From assembly GCA_026874595.1 (NCBI GenBank), contig CM049310.1, forward strand, positions 34,537,558 through 34,601,557: a stretch of DNA of 64,000 bases, written 5' to 3'. The DNA comes from Sipunculus nudus (taxonomy: Eukaryota > Annelida > Sipuncula > Golfingiida > Sipunculidae). Below the pieces are notes generated by a model. The model made no database searches, was not told where the DNA came from, and saw only the letters and a list, made by a program, of their open reading frames with translations. Shown piece after piece: positions 11,005 to 22,525 of this stretch. Numbering within the stretch: the stretch's first letter is position 1; every line of letters starts with the position of its first letter. Both the position numbers and the translations under genes were made by a program.

Positions 11005-13289
11005 TTAGCTCAGCTGACTTTCAGTCATGCTGGGCTATAGCGATGGGTCTTTGTCCGGCGTCCTTCCGTCTGTCCGTCCGGCCGGCCGTCCGGCCGGCCG
11101 TCCGTCCGTTAGCAGGGCACAAATCGTAACCATAGGGGCTAGGGCCATGAACCCTATGCAGTCTTAGAGGTTCTCCCTGCAAACCTGAAATTAGGTCACT
11201 GCGACCTATATTCTCAAAGTTATGGGGTGTGTTTGCACCCCCCAGAAATAATTCTTTTAGCCAAAATTTTCATCCCAATTCTTTGATCTTTCACATGTAG
11301 CTCACCTACTAAGTGGGAGAAGAATCCTATAGATGTTGAGGTCACAAGGTCAAAGGTCAGGGTCACAGGATCCACTTTTTTAAAAGGTTGTGGACACATT
11401 TCAAGCTAGACCTTTCATTCCAAACCTTTCAGCACTGATATCGCTTCTCTGCCAACAGGGGAAAAGACCTGTTGATTTTGAGGTCAACGGTCAAGTTCAC
11501 ACCACCCTCTTCTTGCGTGGAGTCATTTTCAGCAAACTTTTCAATCTATACTTTCCATCTGTCATATATGGCTTACCTATCAATAGGAGAAGAAGCCTAT
11601 TGATGTTGAGTTCATAAGGTCAAAGGTCAAGGTCACAATATTGTTCTAAATGCTTGTGAACATATTTCATGTGAAAATGTTCAACCCAAACCTTCAGTCT
11701 TTGCCACATCTATATGCATCACTGAATTTGATTCAAACTTCATATTTATGGGTCTTTTTGCATGAAGAAATAACTAATTGATTTTGAGGTCAGCTGGTCA
11801 GGAGGTTAAAGGTTGCAGGTCTAAGTCATTCACTCATTGGTTGCCAAGTAATTACACCCGGCCAGATGTAAGTGGTTAGTAGTTACCCATCATTTAGAAA
11901 GAATCCAGTTGATATGTGGGCAAAAGGCCAAGGTCATAGGTCAGGGATGTTCACAATAACTTATTTTGTAGACCATCTCCATTTTTCTTGTTTTCTTGTA
12001 TATATAACCATATGGCACTCACAACTGGTACATCTCACTATGTGCCCATAATTGTCAGTGACATTTGTGATATATGACTCCCTTTTGTATCAGCTCATGG
12101 AGTGATAAGGATATATCAATTAGTGCATAACAAAAACACTGCTGCCGGAATGCTTTGGCCAGGCATTAAGACTATGAGAGTTAAGTGTTAAGTTTAGATA
12201 CTGATTTATAAAATGATGGGAACATTTTGCAGTTTATATCATGGAATCATAGCAATAAACTTAGTTTTCTAGCTATCTGAATATTATTATACAAATCATC
12301 AGATATACCAGCAAGTGTTTGTTCTGATAATATGTGGGTCTGTACCTGGATTTAGGATGGCTTTATTTGATTACAAGACACTTAGTGATGCTTTCCGCAT
12401 TTCTTTTCTTTTAGGTTTTGCAGTTTACCTACCCTGCTGACCCCATTGAATAGCAAGCTGATAATTAAAACAAATTGGACTTGCACTTTTTACATTTGCA
12501 TGTTCATAAATCTGATATGAGAGCTCTCCAACCTGATCATGCCTTTTGAATTGTTTTGGACATTCATAACTGTTACATTCTTTGAAGCAATTGCTACAAG
12601 TTTAGTGTCTTATTTGAGGATGTGTGACTTGTCAGAAAACCATTATGTCTGCCAGGTAGCCATTTTAGAAATCCTTTTGCTAGGACAGTTTCTCTGATTT
12701 TTTTATGATGTTTGGTCCCTTTTAGAGGATGTTTGTTGTTCAATTTCCGACCTGTCAGAAATCCAATATGGCCACCAGGACGCCATCTTTAAATTCCTTT
12801 AGAACATATTATCTCAAGAACTATTAAAGTGAATGCAGTGGGATGTATATTAATGTAATCTTGCATTGGGTCAAAGATTTCTTAATAAATATGACCATCA
12901 TTTATGAAAGCTCAGTACAGTTGGCTTGTATTGACAAAAAATTAATATGGAAGCACCCGTTTCACAATTATTCTTGCATGGATTTCCCTGATCTTTTGCT
13001 ATATTTTGATCTTATATGTGGCCTGTGTGGTATTCCTTTTGAGACTGACAGGTATCGAGCAAGCTGTCGGATTAGTTCCTGATAGCTCAACAACCATACA
13101 TTTTGCCTCAGACCATCATTCACTATGTTTTAACCAGACATATATGATAAGAATTTATGGCAATGTAGAAAGTTTAAACAAAATTGGCATATAGGTTCTG
13201 CAACAATTTTACTAGAAGTTGTGAATTGCAGCCCATGATGTCGCAGGTCATGTTTGGCAGCTGAGCGTCATGACCCATGGGTCACTTGT
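11005..13289 (+). mobile_element. Family A element, full-length copy with AGGTCA-type core
   Basis: The left end starts TTAGCTCAGCTGAC with an imperfect hairpin, then a GTCC/GGCC run (11058-11108) and a subterminal module 'gcagggcacaaatcgtaacc'. The right end is CAGCTGAGCGTCATGACCC then ATGGGTCACTTGT, which contains the perfect palindrome GTGACCCATGGGTCAC. Both ends share the inverted word GCTCAGCTGAC. From about 11330 to 11960 there are roughly five ~135-175-bp units, each with 'ttgattttgaggtca'-like text and an AGGTCA-AGGTCA array. No open frame encodes a transposase, so the element is non-autonomous. The boundaries follow from comparison with the nested copy at 20922-21705. Confidence 0.75.
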
Positions 13290-13494
13290 ATGAATGCACA
13301 TACTGGTCAGCATCTTCAGTTGTAAAATGAAGAATTTAAAAGACATATACCTAGGCCAAGGAAAAGAAAATATATTGGCCTAGACAGTGATCTGGAAATT
13401 TTTGCAGGGATATAGTCACCGTCTACTTTATTGCAATAAATATCCAGCGAAGTGATGTAAAAGTTTTCGAGACTAATTTCTTCCATTGAAAATG

Positions 13495-13835
13495 TTATGG
13501 TGTTATGTTTATTGGCATCTCATCGGATCGCATGTTTCGAAATGTAATGGATATGCAACCGAACACTGTTTATATTTGTCCGTCAAGCCAGATGATGAAT
13601 AGTTGGAACATCAGGCCATTAATGCTATGCAGAGACCCTTTTCATGTGTCAAGCAATGGTTATCGGAGTTTAAACTAAAGATGAATAACTTTAAGAGAGA
13701 ATATCTTGTACTTGGCACCAACTATCTAAGCTCAGTCACGATTTTATTAGTGTGGGTAATGAGACCATCAGATGTGTTAATGATGTATAATATCTTGGTG
13801 TATGGCTTGATAGATTCCTAATTCAGTTGTCAGAG
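13495..13835 (+). pseudogene. LINE reverse-transcriptase relic
   Basis: Starting at 13501 one frame reads ...GSHVSKCNGYATEHCLYLSVKPDDE, then a stop, then AINAMQ...VKQWLSEFKLKMNN and YLVLGT. After a one-base frame shift it reads QLSKLSHDFISVGNET... and, past a second stop, YLGVWLDRFL. This order matches the RT domain of CR1/Jockey/L2-type non-LTR retrotransposons: a YADD box (here decayed to YATE), 'L..N..KTE.LVLGT', 'I.VG...I' and 'LGV..D'. With two stops, one shift and a lost active-site aspartate pair it is dead. Only about 110 codons remain; no ends or target duplication are visible. Confidence 0.75.
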
Positions 13836-15028
13836 AATTTCTGTTTTGGTCAATCTTTTAGTGATATAATCATTAATAAGGGAAGCTCTATTAGCTGATC
13901 ATTTTTAATATCAAGCATTTTACTGTTTTAATATGTATTTAAAAATTTACACAATGTATTCATGCTAATGATTTTCATATAGATTTTTTGTTTTTTTTAT
14001 GTGCAGGGTTTTAGGATTATTAAATAATACTGGAAACGCTTTATAAGTTTAGTAAATGCAAAATATATCTTTTCCAATTATAAATCTTTTCTGTGTACGG
14101 CTGAAGTTCGCGCACACCGGTGCATCTCCGATCTCTTAGCTTACGACAAACAATTACAAAAACACTTGGATAAATGAATGTTTTTTGTTTATAATACAAT
14201 AATTAAGATTAAATTAATTGATTGTGTGGGTTAACAAGTGATAATTTAAATGTCTTTATATTTACCAAAGGCGTTATGTGAGCGATAAAGGGAAAAATTA
14301 TAACATGCACATGGATGCACTTCATTATTAGCTAATGTATTCGTTAAAATCTTTTAGGATGGCAAATCATCGGCCCTGATCAAAGTTTTTTCTTTTAAAC
14401 ATCAACATATGATATTTGGTAACATAACACTACCAAAGAGAACTCGTCCTAGCGTTTTTATCTACATTCTGTATCTATAAATGTCCGTCATCTATGTTCT
14501 GCATTGCCTGGTTCGTATGTGACGGTTACATTTACCAAGTTACATTTGCAAAGTGATTTGGAAAAGGGTAATGAATTGTTATTTAAAGTCACGTTAAGGT
14601 CATGAAAAAGTTCCGATTTGCTTAGGGAGCATGATATGATCTCTACTTAATGACTATCAATTTCACAGATTTGCTATACATACCAAATGCAAAAGTGAGT
14701 TACGATGGTAGGCAAGGCCAAACATACATGAAGGCTCTTAATTTGAATTTACCAGTAAAAGGAGCACGTGGTACATTGCTGGTTTGATACAAGTAAAATA
14801 TTATATTATTGGGTTCGGTTTGTCAGTGATATATTTCAACACACTCACTGAGGCAGATTATCCAGTCAGAGGTAAAATCATTAGAGAGAGGTACACAGGA
14901 TAAGATGAGTGAAAAGTACTCCAGCATTTCTGTCTTTAAAATTCTGATGGTGACGTTCATGTGTATATATGAAACCACATTGTATGTAAATAATCTAGAC
15001 TAGGTGTGGTTTCCCCTATTTAATCATT
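13836..15028. other. AT-rich spacer, no gene seen
   Basis: Long A/T runs with no coding or repeat signal that I can name. It may continue the decayed LINE at its left edge. A minus-strand ATTAAA at about 15018-15023 could serve the frame at 15029-15424. Confidence 0.4.
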
Positions 15029-15424
15029 TCAGTTAAACTTATTTGGCCTAGAAAAAAAATTAGCATGTTCGCTGAAGACGCTTTTGGCATCCAAGGATAT
15101 ATCGATATATTTAGAGTGAAGGCTCAGTGATCTCAGACCTCTATTTCCACACGAACCAACCACACCACATATCGTCTCTGACGAACTCAGACGGGAGATA
15201 TATTGCGGCATCTTCGACATGACATGACGGTCAAAAAGCCAATGAAATGTCCCATCCAGTATTTGCTGTACATCAGTTTGGGTCGATCGATTAGTACCGT
15301 CCCCTGTAAGACGACCAGCTTGCCTAATACATGGCTTCTTTAATTTTTCTGGGCTTTCTAAACCATGCACTGACTTTATAAACCCAGGGGCGAATTTACT
15401 TTTTTTACCAGATTTAATGAACAA
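15029..15424 (-). CDS. Possible terminal coding exon, unknown protein
   Basis: A 131-codon minus-strand frame in AT-rich DNA, unusually long for this composition and with a balanced residue make-up (for example STQTDVQQILDG and HWLFDRHVMSKMPQYIS). I recognise no domain. The 5' limit is the longest open stretch (it begins at TTG), not a real start; a weak acceptor (AAAGTCAG) at about 15371 would start the exon at VHGLES. It lies 0.7 kb downstream of the minus-strand exon at 16097-16183, but the splice phases do not join directly, so a linking exon would be needed. It may be chance. Confidence 0.22.
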   Translation of the reverse strand: MFIKSGKKSKFAPGFIKSVHGLESPEKLKKPCIRQAGRLTGDGTNRSTQTDVQQILDGTFHWLFDRHVMSKMPQYISRLSSSETICGVVGSCGNRGLRSLSLHSKYIDISLDAKSVFSEHANFFSRPNKFN

Positions 15425-16096
15425 ACGACATGATCAATTTAATGTTAAATCGTACTTTCAAGCAGGGAGGGTTTTTTTTGTATTTTTTTTAAGTGATGGA
15501 AATATCTGTTAAAAATTGTTTCTATATATGCTGAGTGAAAAAATATTAGGCCCATATGTTTTGAAAGGTTTCATTATCCGAACGTGTCTGCATATTTATG
15601 AATCCCAGGTTTAATCTCGAAACGATCTCGTTCCCATAATAAACGGTCACTTTCCTTGAAATTATCATCTCGTTTTCTCGGAAAGTAGGTATTAAAACTT
15701 AAGCATAAGATAAAAAGAGATAACGAGATATTAACCCGGAGTTACGAGATACATTTGGCCTTCATTATATCGTCTCATTCAGATGGCTCCATACAATTAA
15801 AAACCAGTGTTCTTTTTGAGTGAATTCAAAAAATGCGAATGATTTTTCTTTGATATTTAAAGCCTGGATTGACATGGCATTTCTCCATTAAGTCTGAAGC
15901 TATAATTATTAATTCTTCTGAATTCTTCAGAATATAATACCAAATAAAAATCTTAAATCACTTAAAATAACGAATTACCAATAACCATCGTGGAATAAAA
16001 GATTTAAAATATGAATGTGTCTTTTTTTAAATTAATAGGTACCTTCAAGCAAGCATGACAAGTTGTCTAATAGCACGCAAACTTTTGTAACCTTAC

Positions 16097-16183
16097 CCAC
16101 CTCAAACGATCACAATCCATCACACTGCCTTTGTGAAAGACGGGGTATTCAGACGGATTAAAACACTCTTTGTCAGACGCCAT
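16097..16183 (-). CDS. Candidate first coding exon of an unrecognised minus-strand gene
   Basis: The minus strand reads ATG at 16183 in a good context (CCATCATGG: A at -3, G at +4). The frame starts MASDKECFNPSEYPVFHKG and continues SVMDCDRLRW. It then meets a donor, TGG|GTAAGG (16096 downward); GAG|GTGGGT four bases earlier is an alternative. The codons look like coding sequence and differ from the AT-rich surroundings. I do not recognise the protein. If real, the gene runs leftward, its promoter lies to the right of 16.2 kb (GC-richer sequence at 17.0-17.35 kb), and the next exon should be below 16.0 kb. Confidence 0.4.
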
Positions 16184-16350
16184 GATGGATGGCCTTGTTA
16201 ATACTTGAAGTCTGACTATACCTATTTGATCGTATTCCTTTTAATATAGGCAAGGTCGGCTTTGATGTCGTGTAGATTAATTAAACAGGACTCCCGTCAC
16301 CAGTACTGGTTTATTTGACGTTCCACTGAAAATGATGTATCGATCTGGGT

Positions 16351-16602
16351 CAGGGGCGATTCAGAGGGGGCACAGGGGGCACGCGCGGGATTTTTTCTAT
16401 AAAAGAAATTCTGAAAAATAGAAAAATATAAGCTAAGTACCGAAAAGCAGCTCCGTATTTAAAAGTTGGTGCCATTTTGTTCATATGTATCTACTTCTGG
16501 ATAAAAGAGTTATGTATACGTCAGCCAGCACTCCTGGTAAACTTGTTTATACCTGAGTCAGGGCCTGAACCCCCTATTTTCTAAGATCCTGTATCCACCC
16601 CT
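16351..16602. mobile_element. hAT-like MITE
   Basis: The left end CAGGGGCGATTCAG and the right end CCTGTATCCACCCCTA are imperfect inverted repeats of the CAGGGGCGGATCCAG type common in hAT elements. About 250 bp, no coding capacity. I cannot see a clean 8-bp target duplication, so the copy is old. It would sit upstream of the minus-strand exon at 16183. Confidence 0.6.
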
Positions 16603-16999
16603 ATGTGTAACCTAGTTTTCTCCATTAATGCAAAGTTCAGCATCAGGGGTTTCAATTGCACATTGACATTCAGATTTACAGTACAGCCACTGGAAATATA
16701 TCTTCCCTTCGAGATCTACCATCCAGCGTTATTTGTAGCATAGGGCATAATACATATTTATGACTCTATCTTCTTTGAACTTTTAATATCTTTTTGTTAA
16801 AGTTAGTTTATATAAAAAGTGAACAAATATAAGATAAGAAGCAACTCTAGTGTGTAACGGTTTATATCTTTAATGTACACTATCTTTGTGAGTATTATAC
16901 TTAGTTGATGTATGCATGACCTATGTCTCTTTAAATCTACCGTTGCTGAAGTGTAGCCTGGAATTTAAAGAAACTCAATATAACACATGTCTAAGACTG

Positions 17000-17345
17000 T
17001 AAACCTTTCCTGGGAGCCTGACCTCCCGCGTGCTTAACCGACATGCCCATCACTACGCTGTCTGTAGTACATTAGACGTGCCGGTAGGCGGTATTCCGTA
17101 AGTCAAACTCTGGCTGGCAGTGTCACCTGGGGGCTAGAAACGGATCGACTCAATAATTGGCCCTGTCGTTCATCTTTCCAGTAACCGTTGGCCTTTACCA
17201 GTTGGTGTACACCCGGGTTGCTTTACTCACACTACAAGGGCTTTGTATTGACCTGTTGTGAATACTCCTCTTCAATCCTCTGACAGGCAGGCGCCAGTCC
17301 AGCACAACTCTCACAGTTCCAGGGAAAATCCAGACTAAAGGGTTA
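17000..17345. promoter_or_regulatory. GC-richer non-coding patch, candidate regulatory region
   Basis: Complex, balanced-composition sequence without a long frame, flanked by AT-rich DNA. It lies 0.8-1.2 kb beyond the minus-strand exon at 16183, so it could be that gene's promoter or 5' UTR region. No TATA box is evident. Confidence 0.25.
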
Positions 17346-17486
17346 ATAAAAAAAACGTCGTGATAACCTGCATTACTGTCTCTGTATGACGGTATGGACC
17401 TAAGAGGAATAAATCACGTGATATCTTTGTCTGACAAGTCCTTCTTCTGGAGGATGTGCAGCTATTTTTAGCCTAATGTATTTGTG

Positions 17487-17489
<3 letters not shown>

Positions 17490-17553
<64 letters not shown>

Positions 17554-17780
17554 AACACATATAACGATAGCATTATCTTTTTTCAATTTCTATCTTCATT
17601 TACCGCTTTTAATACAATCATTAATCCTATAATTTGTTATAACATTATTACCATTATAAATATTATTAATAAAGTAACAGGAGTGGTAAGAGTAGTACAT
17701 GTAGTAATAGCAGTGGAGGTAAGAGTTGGACGAGTAGCAGTACTAGTACTAGTAGTAGTAGTAGTTGTTGTTGTGGTCGT
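17490..17780. repeat. (GA)n plus GTA-rich microsatellite cluster
   Basis: GA repeats at 17490-17549 are followed, after AT-rich sequence, by GTA/AGT trinucleotide runs (clearest at 17733-17770). The 102-codon frame over this area is a product of the repeats. Confidence 0.9.
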
Positions 17781-18057
17781 ATAAGAAGTATAGTAGCAGA
17801 GACAGCAACATCAGCATAGATTTTCAGCAGTAACTGTTCGCTAATCTTCTTTGAGTTTGATATTAATCGTAATATATTGTATCGTAAGTCATGAAGAGCA
17901 TATCTCGTCTCTCAGAATGCAACCATTGTTTCCTTTAAAAAATTCTGATGAGGATATAGCTTTTATTTAGTTTGAAGAATATATGGCTATGGAAGACTTT
18001 CAAATGATTATAGATCTGTGTGTTTAAATGTATCATTTAAGATTTATCATTCTTTTT

Positions 18058-18596
18058 TTAGCTCAGCTGACTATATAAGTCATCTGAGCTAAAGTCATGG
18101 TCCTTTATCCGTCGTCCGTCCGGCCGTAAGGGCGTCCGTGTTTTAACAGAGCACGTTTTATAACCGTAGGACCTACGAATCCGAAATACGGCATACCGTT
18201 AGATGTCCCCAAAATCTCCTACCATTTGGTCAAATTGGGTCACTATGACTTCGTACCTTGGAAATCTTAAGAAAAAAAACTCAATTTTCCATTTAAAACC
18301 AATTGATACACTTCAAGACTGTCTAATATAAAAACCACTGATCTGTTTGATCATATATAAAATACATATACATTTGCTATGTCCCTACCAGAAATTGGGT
18401 CAGTACTGCGTAATTTCTTGAAGTTATGGGCCCAAACAAAATGTACTTTGTAAAATTCAGGAAATACATACTTGCCTAACATAAGAATTGCTGAAGCTAA
18501 AGGCTTTTTTACAGGGATATAACTTTATTTAATCAAGATTGAATTGTATTTGAATTACATCTAAATTTTGCAATTTTTTTAGTTATTAGCACAAAT
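18058..18596 (+). mobile_element. Family A element, truncated left-end copy
   Basis: Starts TTAGCTCAGCTGAC, then seven bases, then GTCATCTGAGCTA, then a TCCGTC run and the 'taacagagcacgttttataacc' subterminal module. The right terminal palindrome is missing. The next element begins in the opposite orientation at 18597, so two copies abut. Confidence 0.65.
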
Positions 18597-20460
18597 AACA
18601 AGTGACCTATGGGTCATGACGCTCAGCTGACTGGGAAGAGATTTGCAAAAGGAAATTTTTTCATCTGAGTGGTAGTATATAACCATTGAACTGAAGCATC
18701 AAACAGATTAACCAACAGGCTGAGATTGTGTCTGTATTAACATATCTCAAAAGGAGAGAATAAATGCGTACACTTTAAAAAAATTACAGTTGGCTCCACC
18801 AGTCTGCAGAAACTAATAAAAACACTTAATGGTCAATATCCATGCAAAGAAGCATGGTGGTCTCTGGATTAGTTGTTCAGATACTTCAGCTTTTGTATCA
18901 GATTTTCCATTATTCTAAGGGATACTTTGGAGTCCTATAGCTTGAAGGATATGGGCAACAGAGACCTAATTTCAGGTTTCCACAGACACTTTTCATGGGC
19001 CTCCTTGCATGACAAGAATGAAGATTCTAGGTCCAGTTGTTACAATTTGTACCCTGTTGACAGATAACCACATCTTTAAAGGTCTCAAAAATAGAGAAAA
19101 TAATTCGTAAAAATTTGAAAAAAATAGAGGTGGCGCACCCAGTCTGCTGAAACTGATGGAACACGTCATGATCAATATGTATGCCAAAAATCATGAGCAT
19201 CAGTGTCGCAGTTATTGAGATACTGGAGTTTTTGTGTCCAATTTTGCATTATTCTGGGGTGTACTTTGGAGCCATACAGCTTAATGGATATGGGTAACAA
19301 AGACCTTATTTCAGGTTTCCATGGAGATTTTTCATGGGTCTCCCTGTGTGTAAAGAATGAAGATTCTAGGTCCAGTTGTTATGATTTGTGCCCTATTAAC
19401 AGATGTTCATATCTTTAAAGGTCTAAAAATTGAGAAAAAAATTCGAAAAAAGCCCGAACAAATACATGTGGTGCCACCAGGCTGCAGAAACTGATGAAAC
19501 ACTCCATGACCAATATCCATACAAACAATTAGGGTGATCTCTGCATTAGTTGTTCAAATACTTCAGCTTTTGTATCAATTTTCCATTATTCTGAGCTGTA
19601 CTTTGGAGTGCCATAGCTCAAAGGATATGGGTAACAGAAACATAAATTCAGGTTTCCATGGAGACTTTTCATGAGTCTCCCTGTGTGTTAAGAATGAAGA
19701 TTCTAGGTCCAGTCGACACAATTTGAACCCTGTTGACAGAGAAAAAAAATTGTTAAAATTTGAAAAATACAGGTGGCGCCACCAGTCTGCAGAAACTGAT
19801 GAAACATCTCATGATTAATATGTATGCCAAAAATCATGACCATCAATGATGTAGTTAATGAGATATTGAAGTTTTTGTATGAAATTTTTTACTATTCTGG
19901 GGGGTACTTTGGGGCCCCATAGCTCAAAGGATATAGGTAACAGAGACCTAATTTCTGGTTTCCATGGAGACTTTCCATAGGTCTCTCAGAATCTTAAGAA
20001 TGAAGATTCTAGGTCAAGTCTTTACGATTTGTGCCCTGTTAAAAGATGTCCACATTTTTTAAAGGTCTCAAAAATAGATAAAAAATCGTAAAAAATTGAA
20101 AAATACAGATGGCGCCACCAGTCTGCAGGAACTGATGGAACATCTCATGATCAATAGGTATGCCAAAAATCATGACCATCAGTGATGTAGTTAATGAGAT
20201 ATTGAAGTTTTTGTATGAAATTTTTACTATTCTGGGGGGTACTTTGGGGCCCCATAGCTCGAAGGATATTGGTAACAGAAACCTAATTCCAGGTTCCCAA
20301 GGAGATTTTTCATGGACCTCTCTGGATATAAAGTAAGAAGATTCCAGGTCCAGCGGCCACGATTTGTGCCCTGTTAACGGACAGACGCCCGGACGGCCGG
20401 ACGGACGACGGACAAAAGGTGATCCCTATAGCTCAGATGACTTACAGTCAGCTGAGCTAA
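18597..20460 (-). mobile_element. Family A element, inverted copy with ~335-bp tandem core
   Basis: In reverse orientation it begins AACAAGTGACC..ATGGGTCATGACGCTCAGCTGAC (the right end) and finishes with a GGACGGAC run and the hairpin CAGATGACTTACAGTCAGCTGAGCTAA. The body has five tandem units, marked by TGGCGCCACCAGTCTGCAG-type words at about 18791, 19131, 19469, 19774 and 20110 (spacings 340, 338, 305 and 336). Each unit also carries 'ttgtgccctgttaacag', the family's subterminal module, so the tandem array seems to have grown from that module. The frames at 18873-19067 and 19203-19418 are repeat products. Confidence 0.75.
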
Positions 20461-20855
20461 AAAATCATAATTTAAATTTTGTCCAACTTTGACCACGGCA
20501 AGTTTTTCTCTGTAGCCACTGTTGATTTAATCGCATGTATACATAAGGATTTAATATTTTTTATATCTAAAATTTCAAAGGAAATGATTGGAATGAATAG
20601 CTTTTATTCAAGTTTTTAGACACCAAGTTAAGTATTGTGTACCTCGGGCCAGCCCAGTTTAACAGTGGTGTGTACTGGGTGATGGAGCCCTCACCTGTGT
20701 TATGTAATCACTCGACATTCAAGGCAGCACAGCTTTGCTGGGCTTCAACTTGGTACAGCTAAGATTGGCTTCCCTCTGCATCCCTTCCCCCACCACAGAC
20801 AGGATGCATAAGCTAGATGAATGTTAAAATTTTTCCTATTAAATTCATTATTGTA
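20461..20855. other. Spacer between mobile elements
   Basis: Single-copy-looking sequence with a GC-richer middle (20650-20810). No frame, exon or repeat that I can name. Confidence 0.5.
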
Positions 20856-20921
20856 TCCTCAGACAAATTCGGTCCCGCCGCCGCCGCCGCCGCAGAGATT
20901 TCGTTTGGACGGGATCACTAA

Positions 20922-21705
20922 ACAAGTGACCCATGAGATTCGCAAAAGGAAATTTTATCATCTGAATGGTAGTATATACCCATTCAACTGAAGCATCAAA
21001 AATATTAACCAACAGCCCAAGATTGTGTCTGTATTTATATATCTCAAAAATAAAAACACTTATTGGTCAATATCAATGCAAAGAATCATGGTGATCTCTG
21101 CATTAGTTGTTAAGATACTTCAGCTTTTGTATCAAATTGTCCATTAATTTAAGGGATACTTCGGAGTCCTATAGCTTGAAGGATATGGGAAACAGAGACC
21201 TAAATTCAGGTTTCCACAGACACTTTTCATGGGCCTCCTTGCATGACAAGAATGAAATTCTAGGTCCAGTTGTTACGATTTGTACCCTGTTGACATATAA
21301 CCACATCTCTAAAGGTCTGAAAAAATAGAGAAAAAAATTCTTAAAAAATAAAAAAAAAATGGCCCGCGCCACCAGTCTGCAGAAACTAATGGAATGTCTC
21401 ATGATCAAAATGTATGCCAAAAATTATGACCATCAGTGATGTAGTTAATGAGATATTGAAATTTTTGTATGAAATTTTTGACTATTCTGGGGGGTACTTT
21501 GGGGCCCTATAGCGCGAAGGATATGGGTAACTTTCTGGTTTCCAAGGAGATTTTTCATGGACCTCTCAGAATGTCAAGTTTCGAGATTCTAGGTCCAGCG
21601 GTTACGATTTGTGCCTGGTTAACGGACAGACGAACAGACAGACAGACGGACGACGGACAAAGGATGATCGCTATAGCTCAGATGACTTACAGTCAGCTGA
21701 GCTAA
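20922..21705 (-). mobile_element. Family A element nested in Helitron copy 2
   Basis: Runs in reverse from ACAAGTGACCCATG to the hairpin ending GTCAGCTGAGCTAA. Copy 1 of the Helitron shows the empty site (ACTAAAAAAATTTTT, seven A). Here three A precede and seven A follow the insert. If the element contributes one A at its start and two at its end, the host keeps its seven A with no target duplication, although a short duplication could be hidden in the A run. The body contains one ~335-bp unit, and an ACGGACGGACG-type run near 21620-21660. Confidence 0.8.
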
Positions 21706-22525
21706 AAAAAGTTTTACAGATATTTACCAAACTTGACATGTGCTTAGATATGGGTGAAAGGACGAACCCAATTAAAATTGGGTCATGACCTTTACTCGGA
21801 GAGTGACATTGACCTTGAATAGGTCCATTTTTGGGAAGAAATCACACAAATTCTTAAATATCTCAAGAAATCTTACATGGATTGATCCAAAAATCAACTT
21901 GACAGAAGATCTTGGATAGTGTTGTCATGTACTTGTGGTGCCACCTATTATCCTTTTCTTGTTTGCTTTCGGTGAAAATTGCTCATATCTCCGGAGTGGA
22001 TCAAGGTATTGGTCTGAAATTTGGCATGTCCATCCATCTTGGAAAGTTTTCTTATAAACCAGACAGGTGGCGCCACCTAACTGCCCGTTTTTGTAGAATA
22101 AATTATGCTCCTGTCTGAGGAGTGATCTGAACTATTGGCCTGAAAATGTGCATATCAATAGATCTTGGACTCCTCTATCTTGAACTCAAGACTGGTGGCG
22201 CCATTTTCAATCGTTTTGCCGTGGCGTCCATGTGTACATGTGCTTTGGGTGAAAATTGCTCATATCTTCAGAGTGGTTCAAGGTATTGGTCTTAAATTTG
22301 GCATGTCTATCCGTCTTGGAAAATTTTGTCGTAAACCAGACAGGTGGCGCCACCTACCTGCCCCTTTCCGTAAAATAAATTAATGCACTTTTCTCGAGAG
22401 CGACTCACCGTATTTGCCCCCGTATTTTGTGAAAAAGATTGTTTTCAATTTGATAAATGGAAGAAACCATAGTCGCTTGCCAAGTGTCAATATATGCTGC
22501 TGAAGATGGAGGGCCTATTCTTAAA

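Noticed and set aside
13351-13383. CCTAGGCCAA ... TTGGCCTAGA inverted pair
   Set aside because: Arms of about 10 bases only, no repeat copies seen elsewhere and no flanking duplication.
18873-21705. Frames starting MFRYFSFC / MLRYFSFC repeated along the inverted family A copies
   Set aside because: They are the same tandem unit translated several times; the sequence is repeat-derived and has no start or splice support.
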